A stretch of DNA of 64,000 nt from Tragulus kanchil (lineage: Eukaryota > Chordata > Mammalia > Artiodactyla > Tragulidae). Location of the stretch: assembly GCA_022376925.1 (NCBI GenBank), contig JAIOJX010000027.1:19423471-19487470 (forward strand), read 5' to 3'. The notes beneath the pieces are model-generated. The model was not told where the DNA came from. It saw nothing but the letters and a program-made list of their open reading frames with translations, and made no database searches. Shown here one piece after another: positions 25,093 through 37,356 of the stretch (its first letter is position 1; every line of letters begins with the position of its first letter). Position numbers and translations under genes: made by a program.

Positions 25093-27098
25093 AGCATGTA
25101 CCTTACGGGATGGAGAAGGTCAAGGCCCTGCGCACAGGAGCACAGGACGGGAGAAGGGCTCAGGGAACAACAGAGACAAACAGACGATGGTGGCATGGAC
25201 ACACAGCCAAGAGGCGCGCGGAGCCTGCGCTCACGACCTGGTAAGTCATGAGAATTATTGTTAGGATGGTTAATTACTATTTGCTCCACCTAAAAAGTGA
25301 CCAGGTTCCCGCTGGGCTCTCTGTGAAGGTCTGTTCACAGCTGAGAGCCTGTCAGGGCCACACGTGGCTCTGTCCAGACCTGACACTGAGGCTTCATCTT
25401 GAAATCCCATTGTCTCCGCGGCGATGACCTTGCTCTCCGCTAACCACTGACCACCCTTTCGGTTCATTAAGGGCCTCCAACCTGGCCTCCCTGGCTAACA
25501 ATAGCCAATAACTTCCAGGAAAACAAAGAGCAGGATATTGGGGTCTTCTGGCCTCTGCATCAAAGAACAGCTGGATCCAATTCAGAGCCTTAACTGAAGA
25601 AAGAAAGAAAAATGGACACCCTTCCGCTGGTCATGTGTCAGCCATTACAGGCCAGTTCCCTACCAACCACCTGCAGGAACAGATTCGAATGGCACATTTC
25701 TGTCGAGGAAATCTTCCAACAGACGACAAGCAGCGCCCTGGTGCGGAACCAACCTCACCAAGCACTGGTGACGGTTCTCTCCCAAATGTCGCCCCAAGGA
25801 AGGGCCTTGGGAATCTGGGAACGCTGGGTTCCACGGTGACGCTGCCTCTCACTTTGGGCGGCTCTATGACCCTTCCGAAGTTTCGGGGCCCTCGTTTTAC
25901 ACACGGCAGAGAGCATCCCAATTACGTGCTGCTTACTGGGGAGGGAGGGCTGCTCTGAGGTCTCGACGGGATCCTGCTGGCTACCGAGCACCGCATGGTG
26001 CTTAGTTAAGCGTATGTCCACATGGTCCTCCTCCCTCTCAGAGCCTCAGAGGCGCCCTGAGTGGGTGCAGCGGGCCCCCAGCAGTGAGACTCCCCTAGGA
26101 GGCAGTGAGGGATCCTGGGCGCTCCCTGGAGGGGCACGCCTGTTCCCAGCTCCAGCGGGAAGACTCGGTCAGCTCTGGGCTTCTCAAAGCCCTTTGTTCT
26201 TCACTTCAGCCTCAGGGTCCTGTCCTGGTCTGAGGATTCCAGTGGCTCCTCCCTCCTCTTCCAGAGTGAACGCTGCCTGCCTGCCCTCGGGCGTCTAGAG
26301 AGGCCCTTCCCAACCCCTCAAGGGAGTCTGCAACACAGCCCAGACGCTCTCAGAGAGGAGACAGGCTTTTTAAGTCTAGTCCAAAAAAAAATAGTCCTGT
26401 CCTTTGTCTCAGGCCATTATTTCTGCTCTTACCAACTTTCGAAGAGGCAATGTCCCATTCTTCATCTGTAAATACTTCGCTGAGGGTATGTGTAGATCAT
26501 CAGCCTATACGTCAAGTCTCCTGCTTGATGACACCATATAAATTCAGTGCTATTTATAAGCTGATGCCACTGCCCCTAGAATGGGAACTAAGTGTCTTTC
26601 TAGTTTTGGCAGCAAACAAAGCTCATTTCTCTAACTTTGCATTTCCTCAGATGAAACATTATCCTCGATCTAAGTTCACTGCCTCATTTGGGAGATGAGA
26701 AAGGTGAAGACCTGGCCCGGAGGGAGGCACTCCTGCCAGTGGCAGGCTCCGGGCTTGCGCACAGGCAGCGGGCTCTCCGGCAGGCGGCTCTTCACCAGCG
26801 CACCCCACCTGGCCTGGCGGGGAGCCCCTGTAGCCCCCTCAGCACCTAGGACCTAGGACCTGGGCTCTACAGAGACCTCCGGCTCTGCCCGCCCGCTGCT
26901 CGTGCCCTGGCCGTGGACCACTTCCTGTCCAGGGGAGCTTTTCCTCTCCCTGGAATGGCCTGCCTCATCTACCTGAAGAATCCACCTGTCCTCTAATATC
27001 CCAAAGCTTATCTTTCCTTTTACAACTCTCCGAAACGCCCTCAGAGAAACTCCGACCGTCAGCGTTCTAACAGAACTTTGTCCCCGCTCTAGAACTTG
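25093..27098. other. Single-copy stretch, nothing recognised
   Basis: About 2 kb of unique, locally GC-rich DNA with CpGs around 26740-26910. A 7-bp word (acctagg/acctggg) is repeated three times at about 26843-26863. No repeat family or coding exon is recognised. Confidence 0.55.
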
Positions 27099-27308
27099 CT
27101 GCTATTGTTTAGGTGGCTAAGTCGTGTCCGACCCTTTGCGACCCCATGGACGGTCATCACCCAGGCTTCTCTGTCCACGGGATCCGAAGGCAAGAACACT
27201 GGAGGGAGCCGCCACTTCCTTCTTACGGGGTTATCCTGACCAGGACAGAGCCTGTGTCTCCTGCAGGCGGACGCGGACTCTCCGGTACTGCGCCATCGGG
27301 GACGCCCC
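27099..27308 (-). mobile_element. Bov-tA-type SINE, antisense, diverged
   Basis: Antisense words include 'gtgtccgaccctttgcgacc', 'ccatggacgg', 'gcttctctgtccacgggatc', 'gcaagaacactggaggg' and 'gtgtctcctgcaggcggacg'. The element carries several internal losses. Confidence 0.85.
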
Positions 27309-27760
27309 TACAGAGCACGCTACGCCAGACAGCAGCGATTTGGTGACCTCTGTCTAACCACCGGACTGCAGACTTGGCAAGATCAGGAGCTGCACCTTAC
27401 TCGTCCTTGTATCCAAAGCTCTCCGGGGAGTTTCTGATACACAGCTAGCCTTAATAACTGCATTTTTTTCTTTTGTTGTGTTTTTATGCTGTTTCGTTTG
27501 CAGATAACTTTCATGTTGGTTGCATGAGGTGAATAAGAATAAACTTGTATGGAGTGCAACTATTTGATTCTGATCAACGTCCAAATATGTCTGAATTTCC
27601 ATTGACACCTTGGATTTCCAGGAACTAGAAGTACTACTACTGAAAGAAATAACTGAAAAATATTTCCTGAAGGGCTCAGTGGCTTTATGCAGAGAGCGCG
27701 CTCATGAAATCTGAGCCAAAGAGAATACCTACAGAGTCTCCTTTATCCTTTTTTTCTTTT

Positions 27761-27866
27761 TATATATATATATACACATATATATGTATATACATATATA
27801 TATACACATATATATATACACATATATATATACATATATATATATATACACATATATATGTATATT
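27761..27866. repeat. TA/TATAC microsatellite, copy 1
   Basis: Alternating tatata, tatacacata and tatgtatata words cover about 105 bp. The tract is largely self-complementary and could extrude hairpins. It sits directly next to an antisense L1 end, the usual place for A/T-rich expansion. Confidence 0.9.
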
Positions 27867-27900
27867 TGAAGTATAGTTGGCTTACGATGTTCCAGGTAGA
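27867..27900 (-). mobile_element. Antisense L1 3' end stump
   Basis: 'ttgaagtatagttggcttac' followed by 'gatgttccagg' matches the very end of artiodactyl L1 in antisense. Only about 35 bp remain. Confidence 0.55.
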
Positions 27901-28905
27901 CAGTCTCATTTAACATAGCTTAATTTGTTAATCTGAAAAATTCCTAATGTTCCTCCTTCGACAAAACAAAACTAAAACAAACCCCACTTATGATGACACA
28001 CACTTCAACATCTTAAGATTTTTTTAAAAAAGAGATTAGGATTAAAAATTGAAGCAAAACAAAAACTTACTGTTTAGGAAAGGAGAATTACAACTCTAGT
28101 CCACAAGCCTCAAGTGACTTAAAATCGCACCGTTCATTCCAATATGGTGATTAAGTTTTTAATATAATTAGAATATCTCAATAATTCTTACAGTGGAATT
28201 CTTTAAAAAAGAATATGGGCTCTAATCTAGGATTCCACCCTTGAAAGATATCATGGAATTTCTCAGCCCTGTCATTATTTTTAAATATTCTCTACTCCGT
28301 CCAGTTCTCCAGCAGAAAGTGAAGAGTGTTCACATACTTGGCAAGTAGCTTAGGAACTGAAACCCTGATGTCGAATGACCAAAACTGCCCTCTGCCTACC
28401 CCCTCCACAGGCAGAGGCTTACTCCTGGGAGCTGCAGGGAGCCCGCCGCCCCGTCAGGCCCCTCACCGTATTCTGCTTAGGCTAAACAGGCTAGGAGCTC
28501 AGCTGTAGTCAGTTTCCAACTCAGCTTGCCCTGGGACCATATCAGATTGATATTTTTGTTTGGTTATTCTTGGTGCCAAACAACATTCAAAGTTTCTCCC
28601 AATCAGGTTATGACGGGGCTACAAGGGGAGGGCGTGATATATTAAGAAAGATGAAAACTCAAAAGAGTTCTAACGCATGGAATGCACATATCTGTGTGGA
28701 GTGGTAAAAGGACAGAAGGAGGATTCAGGTCAGGTATTTGCTTTGAATTTCCATTGACACCTTGGATTTCCAGGAACTAGAAGTACTACTACTGAAAGAA
28801 ATAACTGAAAAATATTTCCTGAAGGGCTCAGTGGCTTTATGCAGAGAGCTCATGAAATCTGAGCCAAAGAGAATACCTACAGAGTCTCCTTTATCCTTTT
28901 TCTCT

Positions 28906-28958
28906 TTTATGTATATACATATATACACATATATATGTATATACATATATATATACAC

Positions 28959-28989
<31 letters not shown>

Positions 28990-29016
28990 CATATATACAC
29001 ATATATATGTATATTT
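28906..29016. repeat. TA/TATAC microsatellite, copy 2
   Basis: Counterpart of 27761-27866 with a different number and order of words (it starts tatgtatatacatatataca). Confidence 0.9.
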
Positions 29017-29050
29017 GAAGTATAGTTGGCTTACGATGTTCCAGGTAGAC
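29017..29050 (-). mobile_element. Second copy of the antisense L1 stump
   Basis: Duplicate of 27867-27900 through duplication 10. Confidence 0.55.
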
Positions 29051-29894
29051 AGTCTCATTTAACATAGCTTAATTTGTTAATCTGAAAAATTCCTAATGTT
29101 CCTCCTTCGACAAAACAAAACTAAAACAAACCCCACTTATGATGACACACACTTCAACATCTTAAGATTTTTTTAAAAAAGAGATTAGGATTAAAAATTG
29201 AAGCAAAACAAAAACTTACTGTTTAGGAAAGGAGAATTACAACTCTAGTCCACAAGCCTCAAGTGACTTAAAATCGCACCGTTCATTCCAATATGGTGAT
29301 TAAGTTTTTAATATAATTAGAATATCTCAATAATTCTTACAGTGGAATTCTTTAAAAAAGAATATGGGCTCTAATCTAGGATTCCACCCTTGAAAGATAT
29401 CATGGAATTTCTCAGCCCTGTCATTATTTTTAAATATTCTCTACTCCGTCCAGTTCTCCAGCAGAAAGTGAAGAGTGTTCACATACTTGGCAAGTAGCTT
29501 AGGAACTGAAACCCTGATGTCGAATGACCAAAACTGCCCTCTGCCTACCCCCTCCACAGGCAGAGGCTTACTCCTGGGAGCTGCAGGGAGCCCGCCGCCC
29601 CGTCAGGCCCCTCACCGTATTCTGCTTAGGCTAAACAGGCTAGGAGCTCAGCTGTAGTCAGTTTCCAACTCAGCTTGCCCTGGGACCATATCAGATTGAT
29701 ATTTTTGTTTGGTTATTCTTGGTGCCAAACAACATTCAAAGTTTCTCCCAATCAGGTTATGACGGGGCTACAAGGGGAGGGCGTGATATATTAAGAAAGA
29801 TGAAAACTCAAAAGAGTTCTAACGCATGGAATGCACATATCTGTGTGGAGTGGTAAAAGGACAGAAGGAGGATTCAGGTCAGGTATTTGCTTTG

Positions 29895-30695
29895 TCTTGG
29901 ATCAGAGCACAAATACCATTCAACACAAACTAGAAAGAGATCGAGGAGCAAAGAACCTCTCTATATAGAAAGCAACTCCAATGAGAAGCTACTGAGACCA
30001 AAGGTATTGGTTAATGCCATGGTGTAGATCTGTTACAGTTCTCTGTGAACTCACCTTACCTGCAAGACTGACGAAGGGAAACAGACGCATCAGCTCGTGG
30101 GCAGAACTGTCCCGCGAGTCACAGAAAGGACACTTTCCACTAGAAACTGACTAAATGCCACACTGATGATGTTTAATGTCAGACGCTGCACAGCAGTGGT
30201 TTCGATTCCATGAAGAATTTCGACTGGCTTGATCCTGATTGCCAATTCCTGGCCAGAAAGACTCTCAGTCAAACACTCCCAATCTAGCTGTTAAGGGATG
30301 TCTCCCTTCTATCCCCCGACAGCCCCCCTAACCTTGCAACATGAAGTATTCTGTTTTGGTTTTGTTTGTTTTTGTATTCTCCTCAGGTTCCTTCCTGTAA
30401 GTCACATGAATGATGACCCGTATTGACGACCGGGCCCAGTGGAGACTTGAAAGGACAAATCAAAGAGAACAGCTTGTTGAGAGGACTCCTGGATGCTGCC
30501 CAGGAAACTGGCAAAAACCGGACAGCACAGCTGAAACCCAGGGTTGAGTGTCCAACCGACCGAGGCTGACTCTAGCTTCCCTGAACCTCCTGGCGCCTCA
30601 GCATCCTCACCCGGAGACGAGAACCACAAAAATCAGGATTTCAGTTCACGGCGGCCAGCTCACTGCCTGACACAGTCCTCATGCAGAGAGAGGAT
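29895..30695. other. Single-copy stretch, nothing recognised
   Basis: Unique DNA with a T/G-rich run near 30351-30377. No gene or repeat family is evident. Confidence 0.55.
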
Positions 30696-32956
30696 GCTGT
30701 ATTTTGCTGTTAAACACTTGTTTATCAACACAGCATTTTACTACTTTGCATGCATCACCTTTTATATATTCACTGTTACCACTTCTGAACTCCAATCATG
30801 TCTCAAGGATTACGATGTAACACATTAAGAAAGAAGGAGAAAACGACAGACAAAGGAGGTTCTTCCTTCTCTGTAAGGCATAAACCGTGGGGGAAGCAAG
30901 TAAATCGACAAGAAATGCCAATGCCATTGACAAGACAGGTCCCCTTTCCCTGCCCACGCCCGACTTACACCTGCTGCCCTAGCACACGGTTAAACACTCC
31001 TGTTTTGAAGAATGTCTTGACCACTGAAATGCTCACGTGGGATAAATCTCTGAGAGGAGAAACCTCCACGCACCTGATCCGCGCGGAGAGGCAGGGCAGA
31101 CGCGCTCCTGAGGGTTAAAGACACAGGCTGACGAGGGGAAGCAGCGGTGTAAAAAATGAGGCAAAGGCAAGGTTAGGAGCACGAACTTCAAAAGGACGGA
31201 AGTGTGAACGCAAAGATAAAAGCCCGGTGGACGATGAAGAATGTGAGAGAAGCCAAACTACAGAGGAGTCGTGGAGTTCCAAAGAGAGAACCGCAGAGGG
31301 TGACCCGAGATCGATCGGGAGCTTCCGGACCCTGCGGGATCAAAGGGCGACATGCGACAGGGCGGGGTGGCCGGATCGCGAGGGCTCCGGAGGTTTGGAC
31401 CAATCCATCTTAAGGGCCGTAAGGAAGGTGTTCCATCTACCTGAAGGTCTGCAGGGGCAGAAAGCGCCATGAAGTAAGGAGCTGTCCACCGAGAGAAGAG
31501 AAGGCCCGGTTTATTTGGAAGCCCTCGGGGAAGGGTTGCTTCCACAGCAAATGAACAGCACGCTGTTGGCGGCGCCAGGAGCCGCAATGCCCAGCGCCGA
31601 GGTCCCACCCCAGCAGAGCCGTCCTAGGCTGAACCCTGCTGCACTGGCTGCTGCTTATGCCCCTTGAAAGTTCTTCTGAGAACCTCTCTCTCCCTTGTGT
31701 TCGAGGCAGAGTCTGCAGGGATTTCTGCAGAGCGCCCCCCCCGCCAGCCCCAGCAGGCCGAGTGGCATGTGGGACCTTAGTTCCCCCACCAGGGATGGAA
31801 CCGCAGGCCCTGGAGCGGACAGCCCGGCCGGAGCTGTATTTTGCTGTTAAACACTTGTTTATCAACACAGCATTTTACTACTTTGCATGCATCACCTTTT
31901 ATATATTCACTGTTACCACTTCTGAACTCCAATCATGTCTCAAGGATTACGATGTAACACATTAAGAAAGAAGGAGAAAACGACAGACAAAGGAGGTTCT
32001 TCCTTCTCTGTAAGGCATAAACCGTGGGGGAAGCAAGTAAATCGACAAGAAATGCCAATGCCATTGACAAGACAGGTCCCCTTTCCCTGCCCACGCCCGA
32101 CTTACACCTGCTGCCCTAGCACACGGTTAAACACTCCTGTTTTGAAGAATGTCTTGACCACTGAAATGCTCACGTGGGATAAATCTCTGAGAGGAGAAAC
32201 CTCCACGCACCTGATCCGCGGAGAGGCAGGGCAGACGCGCTCCTGAGGGTTAAAGACACAGGCTGACGAGGGGAAGCAGCGGTGTAAAAAATGAGGCAAA
32301 GGCAAGGTTAGGAGCACGAACTTCAAAAGGACGGAAGTGTGAACGCAAAGATAAAAGCCCGGTGGACGATGAAGAATGTGAGAGAAGCCAAACTACAGAG
32401 GAGTCGTGGAGTTCCAAAGAGAGAACCGCAGAGGGTGACCCGAGATCGATCGGGAGCTTCCGGACCCTGCGGGATCAAAGGGCGACATGCGACAGGGCGG
32501 GGGGGCCGGATCGCGAGGGCTCCGGAGGTTTGGACCAATCCATCTTAAGGGCCGTAAGGAAGGTGTTCCATCTACCTGAAGGTCTGCAGGGGCAGAAAGC
32601 GCCATGAAGTAAGGAGCTGTCCACCGAGAGAAGAGAAGGCCCGGTTTATTTGGAAGCCCTCGGGGAAGGGTTGCTTCCACAGCAAATGAACAGCACGCTG
32701 TTGGCGGCGCCAGGAGCCGCAATGCCCAGCGCCGAGGTCCCACCCCAGCAGAGCCGTCCTAGGCTGAACCCTGCTGCACTGGCTGCTGCTTATGCCCCTT
32801 GAAAGTTCTTCTGAGAACCTCTCTCTCCCTTGTGTTCGAGGCAGAGTCTGCAGGGATTTCTGCAGAGCGCCCCCCCCGCCAGCCCCAGCAGGCCGAGTGG
32901 CATGTGGGACCTTAGTTCCCCCACCAGGGATGGAACCGCAGGCCCCCTGGAGCGGA
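30696..32956. repeat. Tandem direct duplication 11: 30696-31819 and 31833-32956
   Basis: The offset is 1137 bp with a 13-bp filler. The copies differ by short indels and G-run edits (gcgcggagagg near 31080 against gcggagagg near 32217; gggcggggtggcc near 31361 against gggcgggggggcc near 32497). The last roughly 100 bp is a SINE that is cut off in copy 1 and complete in copy 2. Confidence 0.95.
31755..31819 (-). mobile_element. CHR-type SINE, antisense, cut off by the junction
   Basis: 'gcatgtgggaccttagttcc' and 'ccaccagggatggaaccgca' match the antisense CHR consensus. The head is missing because copy 1 of duplication 11 ends here. Confidence 0.7.
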
Positions 32957-32996
32957 AGCATGCCGTCTTAACCACGGGGCCCCGGGGAAGCCCGGG
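32889..32996 (-). mobile_element. CHR-type SINE, antisense
   Basis: Antisense CHR words continue through 'gtcttaaccacggggccccg' and 'gggaagccc', the complement of the head. It is the intact counterpart of 31755-31819. Confidence 0.82.
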
Positions 32997-33574
32997 GGTC
33001 CCTGTATATGGACTTATTCTCCTTGAAAAATACAAAATCTCTCATCAGAGTATTTTTCTCACTTGCTGCGGCAATGCTGGGCCTCCCTATGGTTATTTCC
33101 TCTAAGGGTTTTCCACCTCCACTCAGACCTCTGTCTTGCATATTTAAGGAAGGGAATGAGTGGCCAAGAACAGAGAAGTGAGCCCCTGACAAGTTTGTGA
33201 AAGATGGAATGGTGACTATAGGCAGTCCTCTGAAATCAGCAGAACATGGGGAGAGAAACCAGCAGGAAATGGGAGAGAACATCAGGCCATCCAGTAGACA
33301 ACTGCTTTTAGGAGGGTTCCACTCCCGAGAGTCCCCTGAGAAGCAAAGCCGGCCGGAGGTGGAGAAGGCTCTGAGGAATCGGCACCCCCGTCCCTTCAAG
33401 GAGGACAGGAGCTCAGGGCGAGGAAAAGAGCCTGCTCCAGGAAGGTTTCTATCAAGGAGACACTGGTACCCAAGCAGGAACGCAGTGCCTAGCTCACAAG
33501 GAGGGAGGCCTATGAGCAAGGAAGACGGGGAACCGGCAGACAGTGAGGGAGGAACACAGGGCCGGGGAACTGGG
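32997..33574. other. Single-copy stretch, nothing recognised
   Basis: A long open frame of 220 codons runs through here on the minus strand. It begins in MIR-derived sequence and ends in the CHR SINE, so it has no standing as a gene. Confidence 0.55.
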
Positions 33575-33722
33575 CTCAAAGCAGGCTGTTTCACGCACAG
33601 GCTGTGTGGCCTGAGATGAGTGTCATACACTCTCTGAGCCTCCTGTTCGTGCCCTGTAAAATGGGGATGTGAATAACACCCACCTCACAGGACACTTGCT
33701 AGGATCAAACCGGTTAAAGTTG
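33575..33722 (+). mobile_element. MIR SINE, sense
   Basis: It matches the MIR core and 3' part: 'ggctgtgtggcctgag', 'ctctctgagcctcctg', 'ccctgtaaaatggggatgtg', 'aataacacccacctcacagg' and 'ctaggatcaaaccggttaaa'. It is an old, diverged copy. Confidence 0.82.
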
Positions 33723-35342
33723 ACGAAGGACCTCCAGCAACCCCTGATGCAGAGGGCTGGCTGACAGCAATGGGGACAAAGACCCGTCCGTGACCACCGC
33801 GCAGGGATGCGGTGGCCTCCTCCACCAGCTCTGCAGCGTCCAAGGTTCCGTTTCTATGATTTCGTCTCCTGCTACTTCAAGTCTTCCTAAAACCAAGTAG
33901 GATTTGTAACTCTAAGAGCAAAAACTTCCAATTCCAAACTAACAAACAAAAGCACTCCCAGTAGCCACTCCGAATCTTTGGCGACCTGTCTACACGTCCA
34001 CCAAAGCTCCCCCCCCCCCCACCCCCGGGAGAAAGACATTCGCCGAGGTGGGGGGACGGGACGGCCGAAGACCCTGCGGGGGGCTCAGCGGGGTCGGAGT
34101 TTATCTTCGCTTCTCTTTGTCTCGGCGTCCAGAGGGAGAAAGGTCTCGGCTTCCAGACGGCCATGAAGACCGCAAGAGCAGGCATGTAAATGAGCTGTGT
34201 TTTGGACATGGGTTTGTATATATTGGCAGGAAGAGCAGCGAAACTCAGGACTCTGCTTTCTTATTCTTTTTTTTCTCTCTTCTGTCCCTCTCCGTGTCAG
34301 AGGAGCTATTTTTAAAAGCATGGGTTTGTGTTTCTGATCAGAACGTTAGGGCAAAAGGGGAGATGCCCTTTACATTTAGAGAGCAGCCGTTCCACAGCCG
34401 GCAGGTCCCCTGGCCACACTCGGTGTTTGGTGACCAATAACTGAGGGGTTCTGTTTGTTTCCCCTTACAGATAGCAAGTCTGACTATGTTGGGATACTAA
34501 TTTATTCATTAATTCATGGAAAGAGTATATATTCCCCGCCTAGTTCTACCAAAGCCACTGGCAAGGCCTGCGTGGTGCAGACCACCACGTAGCGGCAGGG
34601 AGAGGGCTAAAGCTCTGCTCACAGGTGCAGGTGTGAATCCAATCTTGCACACCAGGACTGAGAGAAGCCATGAGAGCCTCAGTGTGTGTCTGTAAAGCGG
34701 GAAGGATAAAGAACCCCTAGAACCGATGGAAGCTGCCACGGGAGATGCAATCTCACTGAACCGGAACACCTGAGCTTGGAACGGGGCTCCTATCAACAAC
34801 GAACACCTGAGCTTGGAACGGGGCTCCTTTCAACAATGGAAGATTCAAATCCCAGAATTCATAGGGCGTCTTAAGTCTACAGCATTTCAATTTCTATTTT
34901 TTATTATTCTGGGGAGTTACCAACCTCCTAGGGGGCTGAATGATAATTTCTGGCAAACAACAACAAATACTTGCTATGTTTTATGCACTAACATTTTTGC
35001 TGGGGAAAGGGGGGGAAAAAAAACCATTAAAGCTACGTCTGTGACTTAATTTTGCTTTGAGCCCTCACCTGAGAGACCAATGAGAACAATGTCAACGACT
35101 CCAAAACTGTGAAGGAAAACTGGAAAATTTAGTAAACACTCCAGATTGTTTAATACAGAATTTTAAAATGGGGAAAATTTTAACCTGGTCACAAACTAAT
35201 TTTGTCATTTTTTTTTTTTTGGCTATTTACTGTTGGTCTAAGACATATTCATATAAAATATATTCACATAAAAGAATATGCACTCATGAAGATTTGTCTG
35301 GTTCTTAAATGCTAACATTTTGTTGTGAAACATTTTCAATTC
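33723..35342. other. Single-copy stretch with short tandem and homopolymer features
   Basis: It holds a C run of about a dozen bases at 34009-34020, a 37-bp tandem duplication at 34764-34837 and a T run near 35206-35220. I see no gene. Confidence 0.6.
34764..34837. repeat. 37-bp perfect-phase tandem duplication
   Basis: The unit starting 'gaacacctgagcttggaacg' occurs at 34764-34800 and again at 34801-34837. The two differ by a or t in 'ctcctatc'/'ctcctttc' and at the last base. It is unrelated to the 1.1-kb duplications. Confidence 0.93.
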
Positions 35343-35530
35343 CCTAATGTCTGATCTAGTAATGGTATTCGGTCCCTGAAAACCGTATCTAACAAAACTG
35401 GTATCAAATTAGAGTTGATTCACCCAAAGAATCAAATATCGCTTAAGGAGTGAGGCAATGGGATCTCCTCATATTCCTATAAAAAGAGAGTAAAATTTAA
35501 ACCATAAAAATAAGTAATGTTTAAAAATGT

Positions 35531-35832
35531 GGGGCTTCTCCTGGTGGTCCAGTGGGTAAGGACACCGCCTTGCCGTGCAAGGGGCGGTGGTTCGATTCCT
35601 GGCCTGAGAAGATCCCATGATGTGCCCAATTACTGAGCTGGAGCTCTGGGGCGCATGCGCCCAGAGCCGGTGCTCTGCAGCCAGAGAGGCCACCGCAATG
35701 GGAGGTCTACAGGAGCCAAAGAACAAAGACGGATGAAAATAGAGAAATAGAAGACCAACAGAAGTGGCCCGCCCGTCCCCCTCCCTCTCCACCCCAAAAA
35801 AGATAACTAAATAAAATAAATGAAAAAAAAAT
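35531..35832 (+). mobile_element. CHR-type SINE, near full length
   Basis: Head 'ggggcttctcctggtggtcc', B-box-like 'ggttcgattcctgg', the central 'gagctctggggcgcatgcgc' block and an A-rich 'aaataaaataaatg' tail. It has the same architecture as the element at 9351-9622. Confidence 0.88.
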
Positions 35833-35843
35833 GTGTATTTCTT

Positions 35844-36139
35844 GGGCTTCCCTGACTGTGCAGGAGGTAAGAATCCACCTGCCAATGCACGAGACACAAG
35901 TTTGACCCCTGGTTCAGGAAGATCCCAGGTGCCGAGGAGCAGCTGAGCCAGTGCACCACAACCTGCACTCTAAAGCCAGAAGCCCGACTACTGAGCCCAG
36001 GTGCCAAGAGGCCTTGTTCCACAAGAGAAGCCACTGCGGTGAGAGCCACACTCTGAAACTAAGGAGGAGCCCCTGCTCTCTGCAACTGGAGAGAGCCTGT
36101 GCAGCCACAAAGACCCAGCAGAGTCAAGAAATAAACACA
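35844..36139 (+). mobile_element. tRNA-Glu-derived SINE of the second CHR subtype
   Basis: Head 'gggcttccctgactgtgcag', B-box-like 'gtttgacccctgg', then 'agaagccactgcggtgagag', 'ctgcaactggagagagcctg', 'cagccacaaagacccagc' and a 'caagaaataaaca' tail. It lies immediately behind the previous SINE, perhaps inserted into that element's A-rich tail. Confidence 0.83.
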
Positions 36140-36613
36140 TTCAGAAAGCCCCAAATGTCTATTTCTTTATTTCAATCAACGGGAAGAGTAAGGCACCGTT
36201 TTGGGACCTGTGTGAGAATGATTACTCCGAACTTCTGAACCAGACCTTCCCGCGGCTGCTCCTGAACACCTCACCCTCTACAATGGCTCCAGCACGCGGA
36301 CGCCTTCTGTCCTCTGGCCCACCCTCTTGCGATCCTCTACTTTAGCTGCACAAAAGGAAGCAAAGGAGAAAGACGGAGACCCAGAGAGACAGAGGAAAAG
36401 GTCAGGAGGGAGGGAGACCACGTGGACCTAATGTCTGATCTAGTAATGGTATTCGGTCCCTGAAACCGTATCTAACAAAACTGGTATCAAATTAGAGTTG
36501 ATTCACCCAAAGAATCAAATATCGCTTAAGGAGTGAGGCAATGGGATCTCCTCATATTCCTATAAAAAGAGAGTAAAATTTAAACCATAAAAATAAGTAA
36601 TGTTTAAAAATGT

Positions 36614-36919
36614 GGGGCTTCTCCTGGTGGTCCAGTGGGTAAGGACACCGCCTTGCCGTGCAAGGGGCGGTGGTTCGATTCCTGGCCTGAGAAGATCCCA
36701 TGATGTGCCCAATTACTGAGCTGGAGCTCTGGGGCGCATGCGCCCAGAGCCGGTGCTCTGCAGCCAGAGAGGCCACCGCAATGGGAGGTCTACAGGAGCC
36801 AAAGAACAAAGACGGATGAAAATAGAGAAATAGAAGACCAACAGAAGTGGCCCGCCCGTCCCCCTCCCTCTCCACCCCCCCCCCAAAAAAGATAACTAAA
36901 TAAAATAAATGAAAAAAAA
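36614..36919 (+). mobile_element. Second copy of the CHR-type SINE
   Basis: Duplicate of 35531-35832 with a longer C run before the tail. Confidence 0.88.
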
Positions 36920-36932
36920 ATGTGTATTTCTT

Positions 36933-37228
36933 GGGCTTCCCTGACTGTGCAGGAGGTAAGAATCCACCTGCCAATGCACGAGACACAAGTTTGACCCCTG
37001 GTTCAGGAAGATCCCAGGTGCCGAGGAGCAGCTGAGCCAGTGCACCACAACCTGCACTCTAAAGCCAGAAGCCCGACTACTGAGCCCAGGTGCCAAGAGG
37101 CCTTGTTCCACAAGAGAAGCCACTGCGGTGAGAGCCACACTCTGAAACTAAGGAGGAGCCCCTGCTCTCTGCAACTGGAGAGAGCCTGTGCAGCCACAAA
37201 GACCCAGCAGAGTCAAGAAATAAACACA
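36933..37228 (+). mobile_element. Second copy of the second SINE subtype
   Basis: Duplicate of 35844-36139 through duplication 12. Confidence 0.83.
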
Positions 37229-37356
37229 TTCAGAAAGCCCCAAATGTCTATTTCTTTATTTCAATCAACGGGAAGAGTAAGGCACCGTTTTGGGACCTGT
37301 GTGAGAATGATTACTCCGAACTTCTGAACCAGACCTTCCCCGCGGCTGCTCCTGAA

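Larger units (their letters stand above)
27594..29894. repeat. Tandem direct duplication 10: 27594-28745 and 28746-29894
   Basis: The unit is about 1150 bp, abutting, with the junction inside 'ctttgaatttcc'. The copies differ by an extra 'gcgc' in copy 1 (near 27697) and by the length and phasing of the TA-rich microsatellite. Confidence 0.95.

Noticed and set aside
26400..26480. Possible MIR fragment (cttcatctgtaaat)
   Set aside because: Only about 15 bases resemble the MIR core; too short to call.
32968..33630. 220-codon open frame on the minus strand
   Set aside because: It begins in a MIR element and ends in a CHR SINE; the middle shows no protein family.
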